Below are positions 27,718-37,749 of a DNA stretch of 64,000 nt, piece by piece. This DNA is from Halopseudomonas pelagia CL-AP6 (GTDB taxonomy: Bacteria > Pseudomonadota > Gammaproteobacteria > Pseudomonadales > Pseudomonadaceae): the NCBI RefSeq assembly GCF_000410875.1, contig NZ_AROI01000015.1, positions 25,746 through 89,745 on the forward strand, written 5' to 3'. The notes under the pieces are model-generated. The model was not told where the DNA came from. It saw nothing but the letters and a program-made list of their open reading frames with translations, and did not search any database. The first letter of the stretch is position 1. Every line of letters starts with the position of its first letter. A program made the position numbers and the translations under genes.

Positions 27718-28803
27718 TTAACTAAGGGTCTGAATCTTGAAGCTACCCGCGTGCAGAATACGCACGTGGCAGGTCACTTCTTCACGGTCGCTATAGAGTT
27801 GCTTGCAGGCGACCGTGGCTTTAACACCCGCCTCGTCCAGCGCATCCTGCACATGTTCCATGCATTGCAGCACTTCCTGATAGCGGCGCTTCATCGGCAG
27901 CTTGAAGTTAACGATCGCCTCGCGGCACCAACCACGACCCACCCAGCGTGCCAGCAGGGCGCTGGAGCGTGCCGGTTTGTCGACAATATCGCAGACCATC
28001 CAGTGCACAGTCTTTTTCGGCTTGAACAGGTAACCATCGGCCTGGACATGTTCTACCTGGCCACTGTCCATCAGGCTCTGGGCCATCGGGCCGTTGTCCA
28101 CCGCCACCACTTTCATATGCCGATTGACCATCTGCCAGGTCCAGCCACCCGGTGCTGCGCCCAGGTCTACCGCAGTCATGCCCGGTGCCAGACGCGCATC
28201 CCAGTCATCCCGTGGAATAAAATGATGCCAGGCCTCTTCCAGCTTCAGGGTTGAACGGCTTGGCGCATCGCGCGGGACTTTCAGGCGCGGAATGCCCATC
28301 GGCCAGGGCGCGGCGTTGTTGGCCCAGGACCAACCGACAAACACCCGCGTGCCACTCTCGAAACACAGGTGCAAACGTGGCATCTCGGTTTTAGCCGGGC
28401 GCACAAAGCGGGTCTTGGTCAGTGCTGATTCCAACGGTTTGCTGAGCTTTTTAGTCAGCGCGGCCATGGCTTTGCCGTCGTTGGTATCAGCCGTTTCCAG
28501 CCACATGCAGGAGGCGATTGGGCCCTTGGAACAGGCGGTGATGATCGGCGCGATGCGATCTTCCACCGGCACGTCTAGCCAACTGCCCAAGGCCCATTGC
28601 CGTACAAATATCAGCTGGCGAAAATTCAGCTTGTGCATCAGCCGCTCGGCGTCGCCTTCACCCGGGCAAACAAAGCGCACCAGCGCCGACCCGTCCTTGG
28701 TCACGGCGTAACCGGCAATGCCCTTGGCAGAGGACAGCTCCTGCATTTCAGCAGCCGCTTCGCCCTCAAATCCGGGACGGCAGTGCAACAACAATTCCTG
28801 CAT
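27718..28803 (-). CDS. rlmM: 23S rRNA C2498 2'-O-methyltransferase RlmM
   Basis: 361 residues. The N-terminal THUMP-like domain covers about 1-170 and the Rossmann methyltransferase domain follows, with the SAM motif TAVDLGAAPGGWTWQMV and KDKE-type catalytic residues (K in NFKLPMKRR). It methylates the ribose of C2498 in 23S rRNA. Complete and of normal length. Confidence 0.95.
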   Translation of the reverse strand: MQELLLHCRPGFEGEAAAEMQELSSAKGIAGYAVTKDGSALVRFVCPGEGDAERLMHKLNFRQLIFVRQWALGSWLDVPVEDRIAPIITACSKGPIASCMWLETADTNDGKAMAALTKKLSKPLESALTKTRFVRPAKTEMPRLHLCFESGTRVFVGWSWANNAAPWPMGIPRLKVPRDAPSRSTLKLEEAWHHFIPRDDWDARLAPGMTAVDLGAAPGGWTWQMVNRHMKVVAVDNGPMAQSLMDSGQVEHVQADGYLFKPKKTVHWMVCDIVDKPARSSALLARWVGRGWCREAIVNFKLPMKRRYQEVLQCMEHVQDALDEAGVKATVACKQLYSDREEVTCHVRILHAGSFKIQTLS

Positions 28804-28832
28804 GGTCTAGCTCCAGCATGATTTACCGGCCG

Positions 28833-31163
28833 CTACTCTACAGGCTGCGCCCTCCGGGTAGAAGCAGAATGCGACGGGGCGCCGACGGTCTCGGCGCGCA
28901 ACTGCTGCGTGGCCTCGACCATCGCGGCCAAAGCTGCACGGGTTTCCGGCCAGCCGCGGGTCTTCAGGCCGCAGTCCGGATTGACCCATAGGCGTTCAGC
29001 CGGCACTACCCTGGCCGCCTTGCGCAGCAGCCTGACCATCTCCGCCACTTGCGGCACGCGCGGGGAATGGATGTCGTACACCCCCGGCCCTATCGCATTC
29101 GGATAGGCGTAGTCAGCGAAGGCTTCAAGCAGCTCCATATCCGAGCGTGACGTTTCAATGGTAATGACATCCGCATCCATCGCTGCAATCGAATCAAGAA
29201 TATGGTTGAACTCGCTGTAACACATATGGGTATGGATCTGCGTTGTATCCTGCACCCCACTGGCGCTCAGTCGGAAGGCAGCGGCAGCCCAGTCCAGATA
29301 CGCCGGTTGCGCCGCCGCACGCAGGGGCAAGCCTTCGCGGAAGGCCGGCTCATCGATCTGGATGATGCCAATGCCGGCCGCCTCCAGATCCACCACCTCA
29401 TCACGGATCGCCAGCGCCAGCTGCCGCGCACTCAGTTCACGGCTCACATCCTCACGCGGGAATGACCACATCAGCATGGTGACCGGGCCAGTGAGCATGC
29501 CCTTCATGGGTTTGCTGGTGAGGCTTTGCGCATAGCGCGTCCACTCTACGGTCATCGGCTTTGGTCGGCTGATGTCACCGAAGATGATCGGCGGCTTGAC
29601 GCAACGCGAACCGTAGCTCTGCACCCAACCAAAACGCGAGAACGCATAACCGCTCAGTTGCTCGCCAAAATACTCGACCATGTCATTGCGCTCGGCCTCG
29701 CCGTGCACCAGTACATCCAGGCCCAGCACTTCCTGCTCGCGCACCACCAACTCGATTTCCGCACGCATCGCACTGACGTAATCCGCCTCGGCCAGGCGGC
29801 CTTGCTTGAAGGCCTGGCGGCTGGCGCGAATCTCCGTTGTTTGCGGAAATGAACCAATGGTGGTGGTTGGCCAAGCGGGCAGTTTCAATGCCTGCTGTTG
29901 TAGCCATTCACGCTGCGGGTAGGCCGAGCTGCGCTGGCTGTGCTGTGTCTCTACTGCGGCCAGACGCTGCGCGACCGCTGGATCATGAATGCGCGCTGAT
30001 TGCCGGCGCGCCTGTTGAATAGCATCCGAGGCCGCCAGTGCCTGACCCACGGCCGCATCCTCAGGCGTGTTGAGCGCGCGTGCCAGCAGGCTGACCTCGG
30101 CGACTTTTTGCGTCGCAAATGCCAGCCAGCCAAGCAGCTCTGCGTCCAGTTGATCCTCGCGCTGTAAATCCACCGGACTATGCAACAACGAACAACTCGG
30201 CGCGACCCACAGCCGTTCACCCCAGCGCTCCTTGGCCTGTGCCAACTGCGCCAAGGCCGCGCTCAGATCACAACGCCAGATATTACGGCCATTGACCACC
30301 CCCAGTGATAGCACCTTATAGCTCGGCAGCCGGTCAAGAATCAGCGGCAGTTGCTCGGGGGCGCGCACCAGATCCACATGCAGCCCCTCCACCGGCAGAT
30401 TACAGGCCAGGCCCAGATTGTCTTCCAGCCCACCAAAGAAAGTAGCGACCAGTTTTTTCAGCGGCGCCCGCTGCAGCAGGTTATAAGCACTTTCATAGGC
30501 CGCCTTCCAGTCCGCCGGCAAATCCAGCACCAGCGCCGGCTCGTCGATCTGCACCCACTCCACGCCCTGCTCGGCGAGCCGATTGAATATCTGCACATAA
30601 ACCGGCAACAGCCGTTCCAGCAGCTCTAGCCTGTCGAACTCCTCACCCTTGGCTTTACCCAACCACAGGTAGCTCAACGGGCCGAGCACCACGGGTTTAA
30701 CCGCATGCCCCAGCGCCTGCGCCTCGGCTACTTCCTCAAACAGCTGCGTCCATTGCAGGCTGAAGCTTTGATCGCGGCTGAATTCAGGCACCAGGTAGTG
30801 ATAATTAGTATCAAACCACTTGGTCATCTCGCAGGCAAAAGTCTCTTTGCCGCCCTGGCTAACACCGCGGGCCATCTGAAACAGCGTATCTAGCGTCGGT
30901 GCAGTGTCTGTAGCAAAGCGCGGCGGCACGGCGCCGACGGCCAGGCTGTGCGTGAGCACCTGGTCATACCAGGCAAAATCGCCGACCGGCAACAGATCCA
31001 GCCCGGCGTCCGCCTGCACCTGCCAATGCCGCGCGCGCAATTCGCGGCCCACCTGCAACAGTGCATCTTGTTCGATCTTGCCTGCCCAATAGGCCTCAAG
31101 TGCCTTTTTCAGTTCGCGGTCGCGACCGATGCGGGGGAATCCCAGCGAGTGAGCCAAAGCCAT
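28833..31163 (-). CDS. metE: Cobalamin-independent methionine synthase MetE
   Basis: 776 residues; transfers methyl from 5-methyltetrahydropteroyl-triglutamate to homocysteine without B12. Two homologous barrels; the start [20 protein letters not shown] is typical, zinc ligands are in [11 protein letters not shown] and [15 protein letters not shown] 31163 is preceded by GGAGAAGGTT, better than the Met at 31175. Divergent from metR across 139 bp, the classic arrangement for MetR-homocysteine activation. Confidence 0.95.
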   Translation of the reverse strand: MALAHSLGFPRIGRDRELKKALEAYWAGKIEQDALLQVGRELRARHWQVQADAGLDLLPVGDFAWYDQVLTHSLAVGAVPPRFATDTAPTLDTLFQMARGVSQGGKETFACEMTKWFDTNYHYLVPEFSRDQSFSLQWTQLFEEVAEAQALGHAVKPVVLGPLSYLWLGKAKGEEFDRLELLERLLPVYVQIFNRLAEQGVEWVQIDEPALVLDLPADWKAAYESAYNLLQRAPLKKLVATFFGGLEDNLGLACNLPVEGLHVDLVRAPEQLPLILDRLPSYKVLSLGVVNGRNIWRCDLSAALAQLAQAKERWGERLWVAPSCSLLHSPVDLQREDQLDAELLGWLAFATQKVAEVSLLARALNTPEDAAVGQALAASDAIQQARRQSARIHDPAVAQRLAAVETQHSQRSSAYPQREWLQQQALKLPAWPTTTIGSFPQTTEIRASRQAFKQGRLAEADYVSAMRAEIELVVREQEVLGLDVLVHGEAERNDMVEYFGEQLSGYAFSRFGWVQSYGSRCVKPPIIFGDISRPKPMTVEWTRYAQSLTSKPMKGMLTGPVTMLMWSFPREDVSRELSARQLALAIRDEVVDLEAAGIGIIQIDEPAFREGLPLRAAAQPAYLDWAAAAFRLSASGVQDTTQIHTHMCYSEFNHILDSIAAMDADVITIETSRSDMELLEAFADYAYPNAIGPGVYDIHSPRVPQVAEMVRLLRKAARVVPAERLWVNPDCGLKTRGWPETRAALAAMVEATQQLRAETVGAPSHSASTRRAQPVE

Positions 31164-31227
31164 AACCTTCTCCACAATATTTCACAATGTTTGATGTCGT
31201 GGCGCTATGGTCCGCTGCGGCGGCTAC

Positions 31228-31240
31228 TGAATCAAACTCA
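31228..31240. promoter_or_regulatory. Candidate MetR site between metE and metR
   Basis: TGAATCAAACTCA differs by one base from the MetR consensus TGAA-N5-TTCA and lies in the intergenic region between the divergent metE and metR genes, where MetR is expected to bind. Seen only by eye. Confidence 0.4.
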
Positions 31241-31302
31241 TCCTTTTAATGCTAAACTTCGATTTCATTCATGTTGCATTTTATTCGTTGAGGCCCGCCG
31301 CC

Positions 31303-32226
31303 ATGCTCGAGCTACGTCACCTGCGCACCCTCGCCACCCTGCGTGAAGCCGAAAGCCTGGTGGAGGCAGCCGAGCGCTTGCACCTGACGCAGTCAGCGCT
31401 ATCGCACCAGCTTAAGGATCTGGAAGAACGCCTGGGTCTGCCGCTGTTCGTACGCAAGAGCAAGCCGGTGCGCTTTACCAGCGCTGGTCTGCGGTTGTTA
31501 CGTCTTGCCGATAACCTGTTACCGCAGGTGCGCCAGGCCGAGCGTGACCTGCAACGTCTGGCCGGCGGCCAGGCCGGACGCCTGCATATGGCCATTGAGT
31601 GCCATAGCTGCTTCCAGTGGTTGATGCCAACCATCGATCAGTTCCGCAACGCCTGGCCGGAAGTAGAAGTCGATTTTGCCTCTGGGTTCTTTTTCGCGCC
31701 CCTGCCCGCCCTGGCGCGTGGCGAGCTGGATCTGGTGGTTACTTCAGATCCACAGGAGATCAACGGCATCACTTACGTACCGCTGTTTACCTACGAGGCG
31801 GTATTGGCAATCAGCAACCAGCATCCGCTGGTCAGCCGCAACCATATAGAACCGCCGGACTTGGCCGCAGAAACGCTGATCAGCTACCCGGTTGATCGTG
31901 AACGCCTGGATATCTTCAAACAGTTTCTCGACCCCGCTGGCGTGGAGCCGCTTGCAGTGCGCAACGCCGAGCTGACGGTAATGATGATGCAACTGGTTGC
32001 CTCCGGTCGCGGCGTTTGCTGCCTGCCCAACTGGGCCATTGCCGAGTACCTGCAGCGCGGCTACGTGAGCGCCCGCCCACTCGGCGCCGAGGGCCTGTTC
32101 GGCACGCTCTACGCCGCCGTGCGTGAAGATATGCTGGAGATGTCTTACCTGCAGGACTTCCTGCTCACTGCCAAAGATACGTCGTTTGCGACGCTAGATG
32201 GCGTCAGCGCCAAAATAAGCCACTAG
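31303..32226 (+). CDS. metR: LysR-type activator MetR
   Basis: 307 residues. N-terminal helix-turn-helix (LVEAAERLHLTQSALSHQLKDLE) followed by the effector domain with the MetR-typical MAIECHSCFQWLMP. Activates metE with homocysteine as coinducer. ATG 31303 is preceded by GAGG; the frame is open to 31249. Position next to metE supports the name. Confidence 0.92.
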   Translation: MLELRHLRTLATLREAESLVEAAERLHLTQSALSHQLKDLEERLGLPLFVRKSKPVRFTSAGLRLLRLADNLLPQVRQAERDLQRLAGGQAGRLHMAIECHSCFQWLMPTIDQFRNAWPEVEVDFASGFFFAPLPALARGELDLVVTSDPQEINGITYVPLFTYEAVLAISNQHPLVSRNHIEPPDLAAETLISYPVDRERLDIFKQFLDPAGVEPLAVRNAELTVMMMQLVASGRGVCCLPNWAIAEYLQRGYVSARPLGAEGLFGTLYAAVREDMLEMSYLQDFLLTAKDTSFATLDGVSAKISH

Positions 32227-32370
32227 CCAGTTGATATATATTTCTCGCTTATGCCTGTTCATAAAAAACTGTTTACATCTATTCTGGATTGAGCATTGCT
32301 AAAAACTGTGCCAACTCAGGACCGTCCTATCTTCTGTCCTCTGATAACAACAATAACCAGGAGAAGCTCG

Positions 32371-34236
32371 ATGTATAGTCGCGCAGGCAATAAAACACGC
32401 TCCATTTTCACGCAAAAAAGAACCTTGATTACCACCATCGCCCTGGCTACCGGCTCATTGGTACTCGCCGGCTGCCTGGGTGGCGGTGGTGGTAGTGATT
32501 CAGATGATCCCAGCCGTGCACAACTGACCCTGAGCAACGGGACTGTCAAAGGCATTGTCACGGCCGACATGCTGATCTGGCATGGCCTACCTTATGCCCA
32601 GCCACCGGTCGGCGACCTACGCTGGCGTGCGCCTCTGCCGCCACAAAACTGGAGTGGCACCCTGGATGCCACCGAACGTGCTGCCGAATGCGTGCAGGCC
32701 GAAACCACCACCCAGTGGCTGCGCACCACCAATATGGTGGGCGATGAGGATTGCCTGATCGTCGATATCTACCGCCCCAACCGCAGTGACTTCCAGGATG
32801 AAGCTCTACCTGTGTACGTATGGATTCACGGCGGTTCAAACAATTTTGGTACTGCCAAACAGTACGACGGCCGTGCCCTGGCCAATCACTCCGACGTGGT
32901 CGTGGTCGTAGTGCAATATCGGCTCGGACCATTGGGCTGGTTTTTCCACCCGGATGTACAGACCGGCGGCGCGGATGATGCACTGTCAGACTCGGGCAAC
33001 TTCGGCACGCTGGACACCATTCGCGCATTGGAATGGATCCAGACCAATATTGCCGATTTCGGCGGCGATCCTGACAACGTGACCATCACCGGCGAATCCG
33101 CCGGCGCGCATAATGTGCTCAATTTGATGGTCTCGCCGGAGGCCGGCGGCGGGCTCTTCCACCGCGCCATGTCCCAGAGCGGCGCAATGAATACCGTTAG
33201 CCCCTCCAGCGCACGCAATTCGGCCAACAGCCATATCGAATGGTTGATTCGCCTGCTGGAAGACCGCAAAACACCCAGTACCCCCATCAGCGAGGCCGAT
33301 GCCACGCAAATGCGTGAAGAGATGGAAGCCGCCGGTACCCTGGACGAATACCTGCGTGCGGCCGAAGGCCGGGACCTCTACCAGGCGGTAGTCAACTACA
33401 ACACGCTCGGCGTTTACGGTGCAATCGAGGACGGTACGGTGATTCCCACCGGCGGTTGGATTCCCAGCTTCACTAGCGGCAATTTCAACAATGTGCCGGT
33501 GATCCTGGGTGCCAACGAGTACGAGATGAAGTCATTCATGCCGCTGTACGGAGGAGCGGTTAAAGCGGCGCTGCCGAACGTGCCCTCACCCCCGGACAAA
33601 AGCTGGCTAGATCTGCTAGCCGTCGCCTTTACAGGCACCCAAACCCTGGACGAAGTGCTACCCACCCAGCAGGATAAAGATACCTACGAGATCACCGGCT
33701 ACTACGGTGGGCGCGCCTGGCGGGCGAAATACGTAGATGAACTAGCGCGCCTGATCAGCCAACACCAGCCCGCTACCTATGCCTATGATTTCCGCTGGGG
33801 CACCCAGTCGGGCCCCTCGCCGTTCAACTTCATCTACGGCGCCGGTCACGCAGGGGACATCTCTTTCTTCCTCGGTGCGGGTGAGGGTCTGTTCGAGCTG
33901 CCCTTCACCGATGAAAACCAAGCCGGGCGAGTTGAACTGCAGGAATCGATGATGAGCTATCTGGCCGACTTTGCTCGAGATGGCGACCCCAATGGCAGTG
34001 CCAGTTCAGCGCAACCTCAATGGGTTGCCTGGACGCCCGCGCCCGACCAGGACAAAGTCATCGTGTTTGACGCCTCCAACGCCGCAGCTGATGTCAGCAT
34101 GTCCGCCGAAGAGCTAACGCTGGCAGGCGTCAACGCCGCCTGGACTACCGCGCTGGCAGCCGCCGGCCTGAGCCCGCAGGAAATCGGTACGCTGCCGTTC
34201 ATCTTCGGCCAAACCGAGAACTACTCCACCCCGTAA
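32371..34236 (+). CDS. Type-B carboxylesterase lipoprotein
   Basis: 621 residues. A lipoprotein signal (lipobox LAGC near residue 35) is followed by a Gly-rich tether, then a type-B carboxylesterase with IHGGSNNFG as oxyanion loop, Ser in TITGESAGAHN, Glu in LGANEYEM and His in GAGHAGDI. ATG 32371 is preceded by AGGAGAAGCTCG. Probably surface- or periplasm-anchored and cleaving ester bonds of unknown substrate. Its neighbour encodes a secreted cutinase, so a role in breaking down polyester products is possible, but that is inference. A terminator follows. Confidence 0.88.
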   Translation: MYSRAGNKTRSIFTQKRTLITTIALATGSLVLAGCLGGGGGSDSDDPSRAQLTLSNGTVKGIVTADMLIWHGLPYAQPPVGDLRWRAPLPPQNWSGTLDATERAAECVQAETTTQWLRTTNMVGDEDCLIVDIYRPNRSDFQDEALPVYVWIHGGSNNFGTAKQYDGRALANHSDVVVVVVQYRLGPLGWFFHPDVQTGGADDALSDSGNFGTLDTIRALEWIQTNIADFGGDPDNVTITGESAGAHNVLNLMVSPEAGGGLFHRAMSQSGAMNTVSPSSARNSANSHIEWLIRLLEDRKTPSTPISEADATQMREEMEAAGTLDEYLRAAEGRDLYQAVVNYNTLGVYGAIEDGTVIPTGGWIPSFTSGNFNNVPVILGANEYEMKSFMPLYGGAVKAALPNVPSPPDKSWLDLLAVAFTGTQTLDEVLPTQQDKDTYEITGYYGGRAWRAKYVDELARLISQHQPATYAYDFRWGTQSGPSPFNFIYGAGHAGDISFFLGAGEGLFELPFTDENQAGRVELQESMMSYLADFARDGDPNGSASSAQPQWVAWTPAPDQDKVIVFDASNAAADVSMSAEELTLAGVNAAWTTALAAAGLSPQEIGTLPFIFGQTENYSTP

Positions 34237-34256
34237 AGCCCATCATGCTCGGAGTA

Positions 34257-34283
34257 AAACGGGACTCAGGTCCCGTTTTTTTA
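34257..34283 (+). terminator. Terminator after the carboxylesterase
   Basis: AAAACGGGA CTCAGG TCCCGTTTTTTT: stem with T-run 20 bp after the stop. Confidence 0.9.
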
Positions 34284-34475
34284 TTACGTTGCGCCCCGGC
34301 TTGCTGTTAGTCAGGCCTAAACCCAACAAAGCGCCAGCGCATGTCTCAAATTTAACCCAAATAGGCGAATGTGATGCACTAGCTTCGACGTTAGGATTTG
34401 TCTCGTACCGAGCCTGATACTGGTTCAACCAGCGGTCTCAACCGACATAAAAACAACCTCGAAGAGAGATCAACA

Positions 34476-35333
34476 ATGAAGTCAACCACCTGTACACTCA
34501 CCGCCCTTGCCGGGGCAATGCTCTTGTCCACGTCCGTACTGGCGACCAACCCCACTCCGCCTCCAAGCAGCGGTGACGGCACCTTCCCACCGGTATCAAG
34601 CTTTGACGGCAGCGGCCCCTTTGCCACCACCAGTGGTAATGAGGGCCCCAGCTGCCGCATCTACCGGCCGCGCACCCTGGGTGAAAACGGCTTGCGCCAC
34701 CCGATCATCATTTGGGGCAATGGCACCGGCAGCACGCCGACCACCTACAGCAGCCTTCTCGACCACTGGGCCAGCCACGGCTTTGTGGTGGCCGCAGCGC
34801 GCACATCCAACGCCGGTTCAGGCGACGACATGATCGACTGCCTGGATTACCTGGTGCAGCAAAATGGCCGCAGCAGCGGCACCTATGCTGGCAACCTGGA
34901 CGTTAACCGCGTGGGCAGCACCGGTCACTCGCAAGGGGGTGGTGGTTCAATCATGGCAGGGCGTGATAGCCGCGTTACGGTAACGGCGCCGTTCCAGCCC
35001 TATACCATCGGCCTGGGTCATCGCTCGTCCTCGCAGAGCCAACAGAATGGTCCGATGTTTCTGATGACCGGCGGGCGCGACACCATCGCCTCACCCACAC
35101 TGAATGCCGCACCGGTATTCAGCCGCGCCAACGTGCCGGTATTCTGGGGCGAACGCACCACTGCCAGTCACTTTGAACCTGTCGGCAATGGCGGCGACTA
35201 CCGTGGCCCATCAACTGCGTGGTTCCGCTACCACCTGATGGACGACACCTCGGCAGAAAGCACCTTTTACGGCAGCAACTGTGGCCTGTGCAGCAACTTC
35301 CGTTGGGATGTGCAGCGCAAAGGCATCAATTGA
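34476..35333 (+). CDS. Secreted cutinase / polyester hydrolase (P. mendocina type)
   Basis: 285 residues. Signal peptide with cleavage likely after SVLA (residue 23), Pro-rich start, then an alpha/beta-hydrolase that follows the P. mendocina cutinase as I remember it along its whole length (GPSCRIYRPRTLG, IWGNGTGSTPTTY, LLDHWASHGFVVAAARTSN, VFWGERTTASHFEPVG). The nucleophile is in GHSQGGGGSIM, the Asp in GGRDTIASP, the His in ASHFEPVG; two Cys near the C-terminus (CGLC) may form a disulfide. The P. mendocina enzyme hydrolyses cutin and synthetic polyesters. ATG 34476 follows GAAGAGAGATC. Confidence 0.93.
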   Translation: MKSTTCTLTALAGAMLLSTSVLATNPTPPPSSGDGTFPPVSSFDGSGPFATTSGNEGPSCRIYRPRTLGENGLRHPIIIWGNGTGSTPTTYSSLLDHWASHGFVVAAARTSNAGSGDDMIDCLDYLVQQNGRSSGTYAGNLDVNRVGSTGHSQGGGGSIMAGRDSRVTVTAPFQPYTIGLGHRSSSQSQQNGPMFLMTGGRDTIASPTLNAAPVFSRANVPVFWGERTTASHFEPVGNGGDYRGPSTAWFRYHLMDDTSAESTFYGSNCGLCSNFRWDVQRKGIN

Positions 35334-35364
35334 GCTGCGTCGAACCGCACTGCTGATCTGAACC

Positions 35365-35392
35365 GCCGGTTATCTTTCGATAACCGGCTTTT
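35365..35392 (+). terminator. Terminator after the cutinase
   Basis: GCCGGTTATC TTTC GATAACCGGC followed by TTTT, 32 bp after the cutinase stop. Confidence 0.9.
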
Positions 35393-35505
35393 AAAACCGA
35401 CAATTCATCCAATGATTCACCGCCGGGACACTTCTAATCTTGGTATCGCCCTTGCTACTATAGGCGCCGAGAGAGCCAATACATAAAGTCACACAGGCAG
35501 TGAAT

Positions 35506-36129
35506 ATGAGCAGTCAACCTACCCCCCTTTCCATGGCGTTATCCCAGCGCAAGTCTGATGAGCGCGCCACTCCGATCACCGCCTTTCGCATGGCCACACG
35601 CTGGTGGCTAGAAGGCCGCCGGCTAAACCTGTCATTGCTGGCTGAAGAGCTGGGCATTGGCCGCGCTACGCTGATGCGCTGGGTGGGCAACAAGGATCTG
35701 CTGATGGGCGAGATCCTCTGGTCACAGTACAAACTTATTTACGACAAGGCCATTGAGCGCGCCGCTGAAGACGCGTCACTGGATGGGATTGAGTTTCTGG
35801 TACAGATCTATACCGATATCAATATCGCGCTGATCAATGCCAAACCCATGCATGACTTCCTGCACGCCGAGCCGCAGTGGGGTCTGCAGCTGCTGACATC
35901 GAATATCTCCGGCCTACAAAGCCGGCTGATTGAAACCTGGCGGCAACTGTTCGACGAGCAAATCAAGGCGGGAAAAATCAATCCGGAAATGGATGCCGAG
36001 AGCCTGGCCTACTTCATCATTCGGATTGGCGAAGGCGCCATCTATTGCGATCTGATCTGCGGGCGTACGCCCAATCCAGGCCCGGCCAGCCAGGCCTTCC
36101 GCCTGTTGGTTAACGGCCACAGCCGCTAG
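35506..36129 (+). CDS. TetR-family regulator
   Basis: 207 residues with an N-terminal helix-turn-helix (LNLSLLAEELGIGRATLMRWVG) and a QsdR-like C-terminal ligand domain. The start is either ATG 35506 or GTG 35500, both in frame. It lies downstream of the cutinase in the same direction after a terminator, so it has its own promoter; whether it controls the esterase genes is open. Confidence 0.85.
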   Translation: MSSQPTPLSMALSQRKSDERATPITAFRMATRWWLEGRRLNLSLLAEELGIGRATLMRWVGNKDLLMGEILWSQYKLIYDKAIERAAEDASLDGIEFLVQIYTDINIALINAKPMHDFLHAEPQWGLQLLTSNISGLQSRLIETWRQLFDEQIKAGKINPEMDAESLAYFIIRIGEGAIYCDLICGRTPNPGPASQAFRLLVNGHSR

Positions 36130-36153
36130 CGTCATGCGTTCGGCCGGTGCGGC

Positions 36154-37749
36154 TCAGCTACGCCGCACCGGCCAATCGAGGCTGAAATCTGCACCACCCA
36201 GCGCTTCGGAACGCCCTACCCGGGCGCGCCCGTCATGCCAATAGATCACCCGCCGCACGATAGACAAACCCAGGCCGTAACCGCCCGAGGCCCGCGTGCG
36301 GCTGTCATCCAGACGCAGGAACGGAGTAAAGATGCGTTCGCGCCATTCTTCCTTGATACCCGGGCCGTCATCTTCCACATGGATGCTACAGCGCCCGTAG
36401 GTAACCCGCGTGGTGATGCGCACCTGGCTCACCGCATGCCGCTGCGCATTACTCACCAGGTTGGTAATAGCCCGCTGCAAATAAAGCGGCTCCGCCTCAA
36501 TGCGCTGCGCCCGGCCCAAAGACAGGTCCTGCACCTCAAGCGTCACGTGCTGGTGCAGCGGCTCCAACTCTTTGACTACCCGCATGACCATCGCCGGCAC
36601 ATCGACCTCCTGCATGTTCAGTGCCGGGGCGCCTTGCTCCAGGCGGGCATAGGTCAGAATCTCGTCCACCAGTTTATCCAGCTCGCTGAGATCACCATCC
36701 ATACCCTGCAAGTAGCGGGTCAGGTCAGCTTCATTGTCAGCGGTTTCGACCATTTCCAGACCAAAGCGCAGACGCGCGATCGGCGTGCGCAGCTCGTGGG
36801 AAACCGCGCCAATCATTTCCCGCTGGGTGCGCATCAGACGTTGCAGGTGGCTGGCCATATCATTGAAGGCCTTGGCCAGACGCCCTACCGAATCGGCCGC
36901 AGCTTCATCCACCCGGGCATTCAGATTGCCGCGGGTCAGGTGGGTGGCTGCTGCCTCCAGCACCATCAGGCGCTGCTCGAGCTGGCGTACCAACAGGTAG
37001 ATCAGCAAGCCGGACAGAGTCAGGACCAGTAGCCCGATAATCAGCAACATCTGCGCCGGGTATTCTTTCATCTGATACAGCGGCCCCAGGCTCAACACCC
37101 ACTCGGTGTCCGGGATCTTCATATACAGCAACACCGAATCGCCCTCCGGCCCGAGGGTCATCAGCGTATCCAGCTCGTCGAGGCGGCGACGCTGGTCAGC
37201 ATCCAGGTCGGCTTCGTGTATACGGGTAAGAATCAGCGGGTAGCCAAAGCCTTTTTCCCGCCGCAGCTGTTGCAGCCGCGATGGCATATCCGCTTCCGGG
37301 GCACGAACCAGCTCATCGGAAATCAGAAACAGCGTGGCGCGACCCAACTGCTCGGTAATCCGGTGAATTTCCGTGGTCAGCACCATCTCGGTGCTTAAAT
37401 CCACCAGGCTGTATACGCGCACATCGTCGTTGCCGCTGGGCTTGACCAACACCTGGCCGCGGATCAACCGCGCCCAACTGCTGGAATCCAGATTCAAATC
37501 ATCCAGCGCTTTCAGCTCAAGTGGCACACCAATCAGCCGCTGCCAGGCTGCCATTGCCCGCAGGCGCTCGCTATCGTCCATGGGTTTGAGGTTGTCTGCC
37601 ATCAGCCGGAAGGTGCCGCTGGCGATACGCTCGCGGTAATCCTCGGCACGCACGTCGTTGATCAGATGGATGCTAAGCAGCGCCAACAGCGACACCGTGA
37701 CCAGAATCAGCAGCATGCCGCCATAAATGCGCAGGAAGATGGAATTCAT
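36154..37749 (-). CDS. Sensor histidine kinase, RstB-like
   Basis: 531 residues. Two membrane helices (about 10-30 and 230-255) with a periplasmic sensor of 200 residues, HAMP, HisKA with MIGAVSHELRTPIARLRFG (His near 315), and HATPase with VEDDGPGI and GGYGLGLSIV. The stop is 24 bases from the end of the convergent TetR gene; the start abuts the stop of the regulator gene (37749/37750), so both are one operon. In P. aeruginosa the pair PA1157-PA1158 sits beside nrdA in the same way. Confidence 0.9.
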   Translation of the reverse strand: MNSIFLRIYGGMLLILVTVSLLALLSIHLINDVRAEDYRERIASGTFRLMADNLKPMDDSERLRAMAAWQRLIGVPLELKALDDLNLDSSSWARLIRGQVLVKPSGNDDVRVYSLVDLSTEMVLTTEIHRITEQLGRATLFLISDELVRAPEADMPSRLQQLRREKGFGYPLILTRIHEADLDADQRRRLDELDTLMTLGPEGDSVLLYMKIPDTEWVLSLGPLYQMKEYPAQMLLIIGLLVLTLSGLLIYLLVRQLEQRLMVLEAAATHLTRGNLNARVDEAAADSVGRLAKAFNDMASHLQRLMRTQREMIGAVSHELRTPIARLRFGLEMVETADNEADLTRYLQGMDGDLSELDKLVDEILTYARLEQGAPALNMQEVDVPAMVMRVVKELEPLHQHVTLEVQDLSLGRAQRIEAEPLYLQRAITNLVSNAQRHAVSQVRITTRVTYGRCSIHVEDDGPGIKEEWRERIFTPFLRLDDSRTRASGGYGLGLSIVRRVIYWHDGRARVGRSEALGGADFSLDWPVRRS

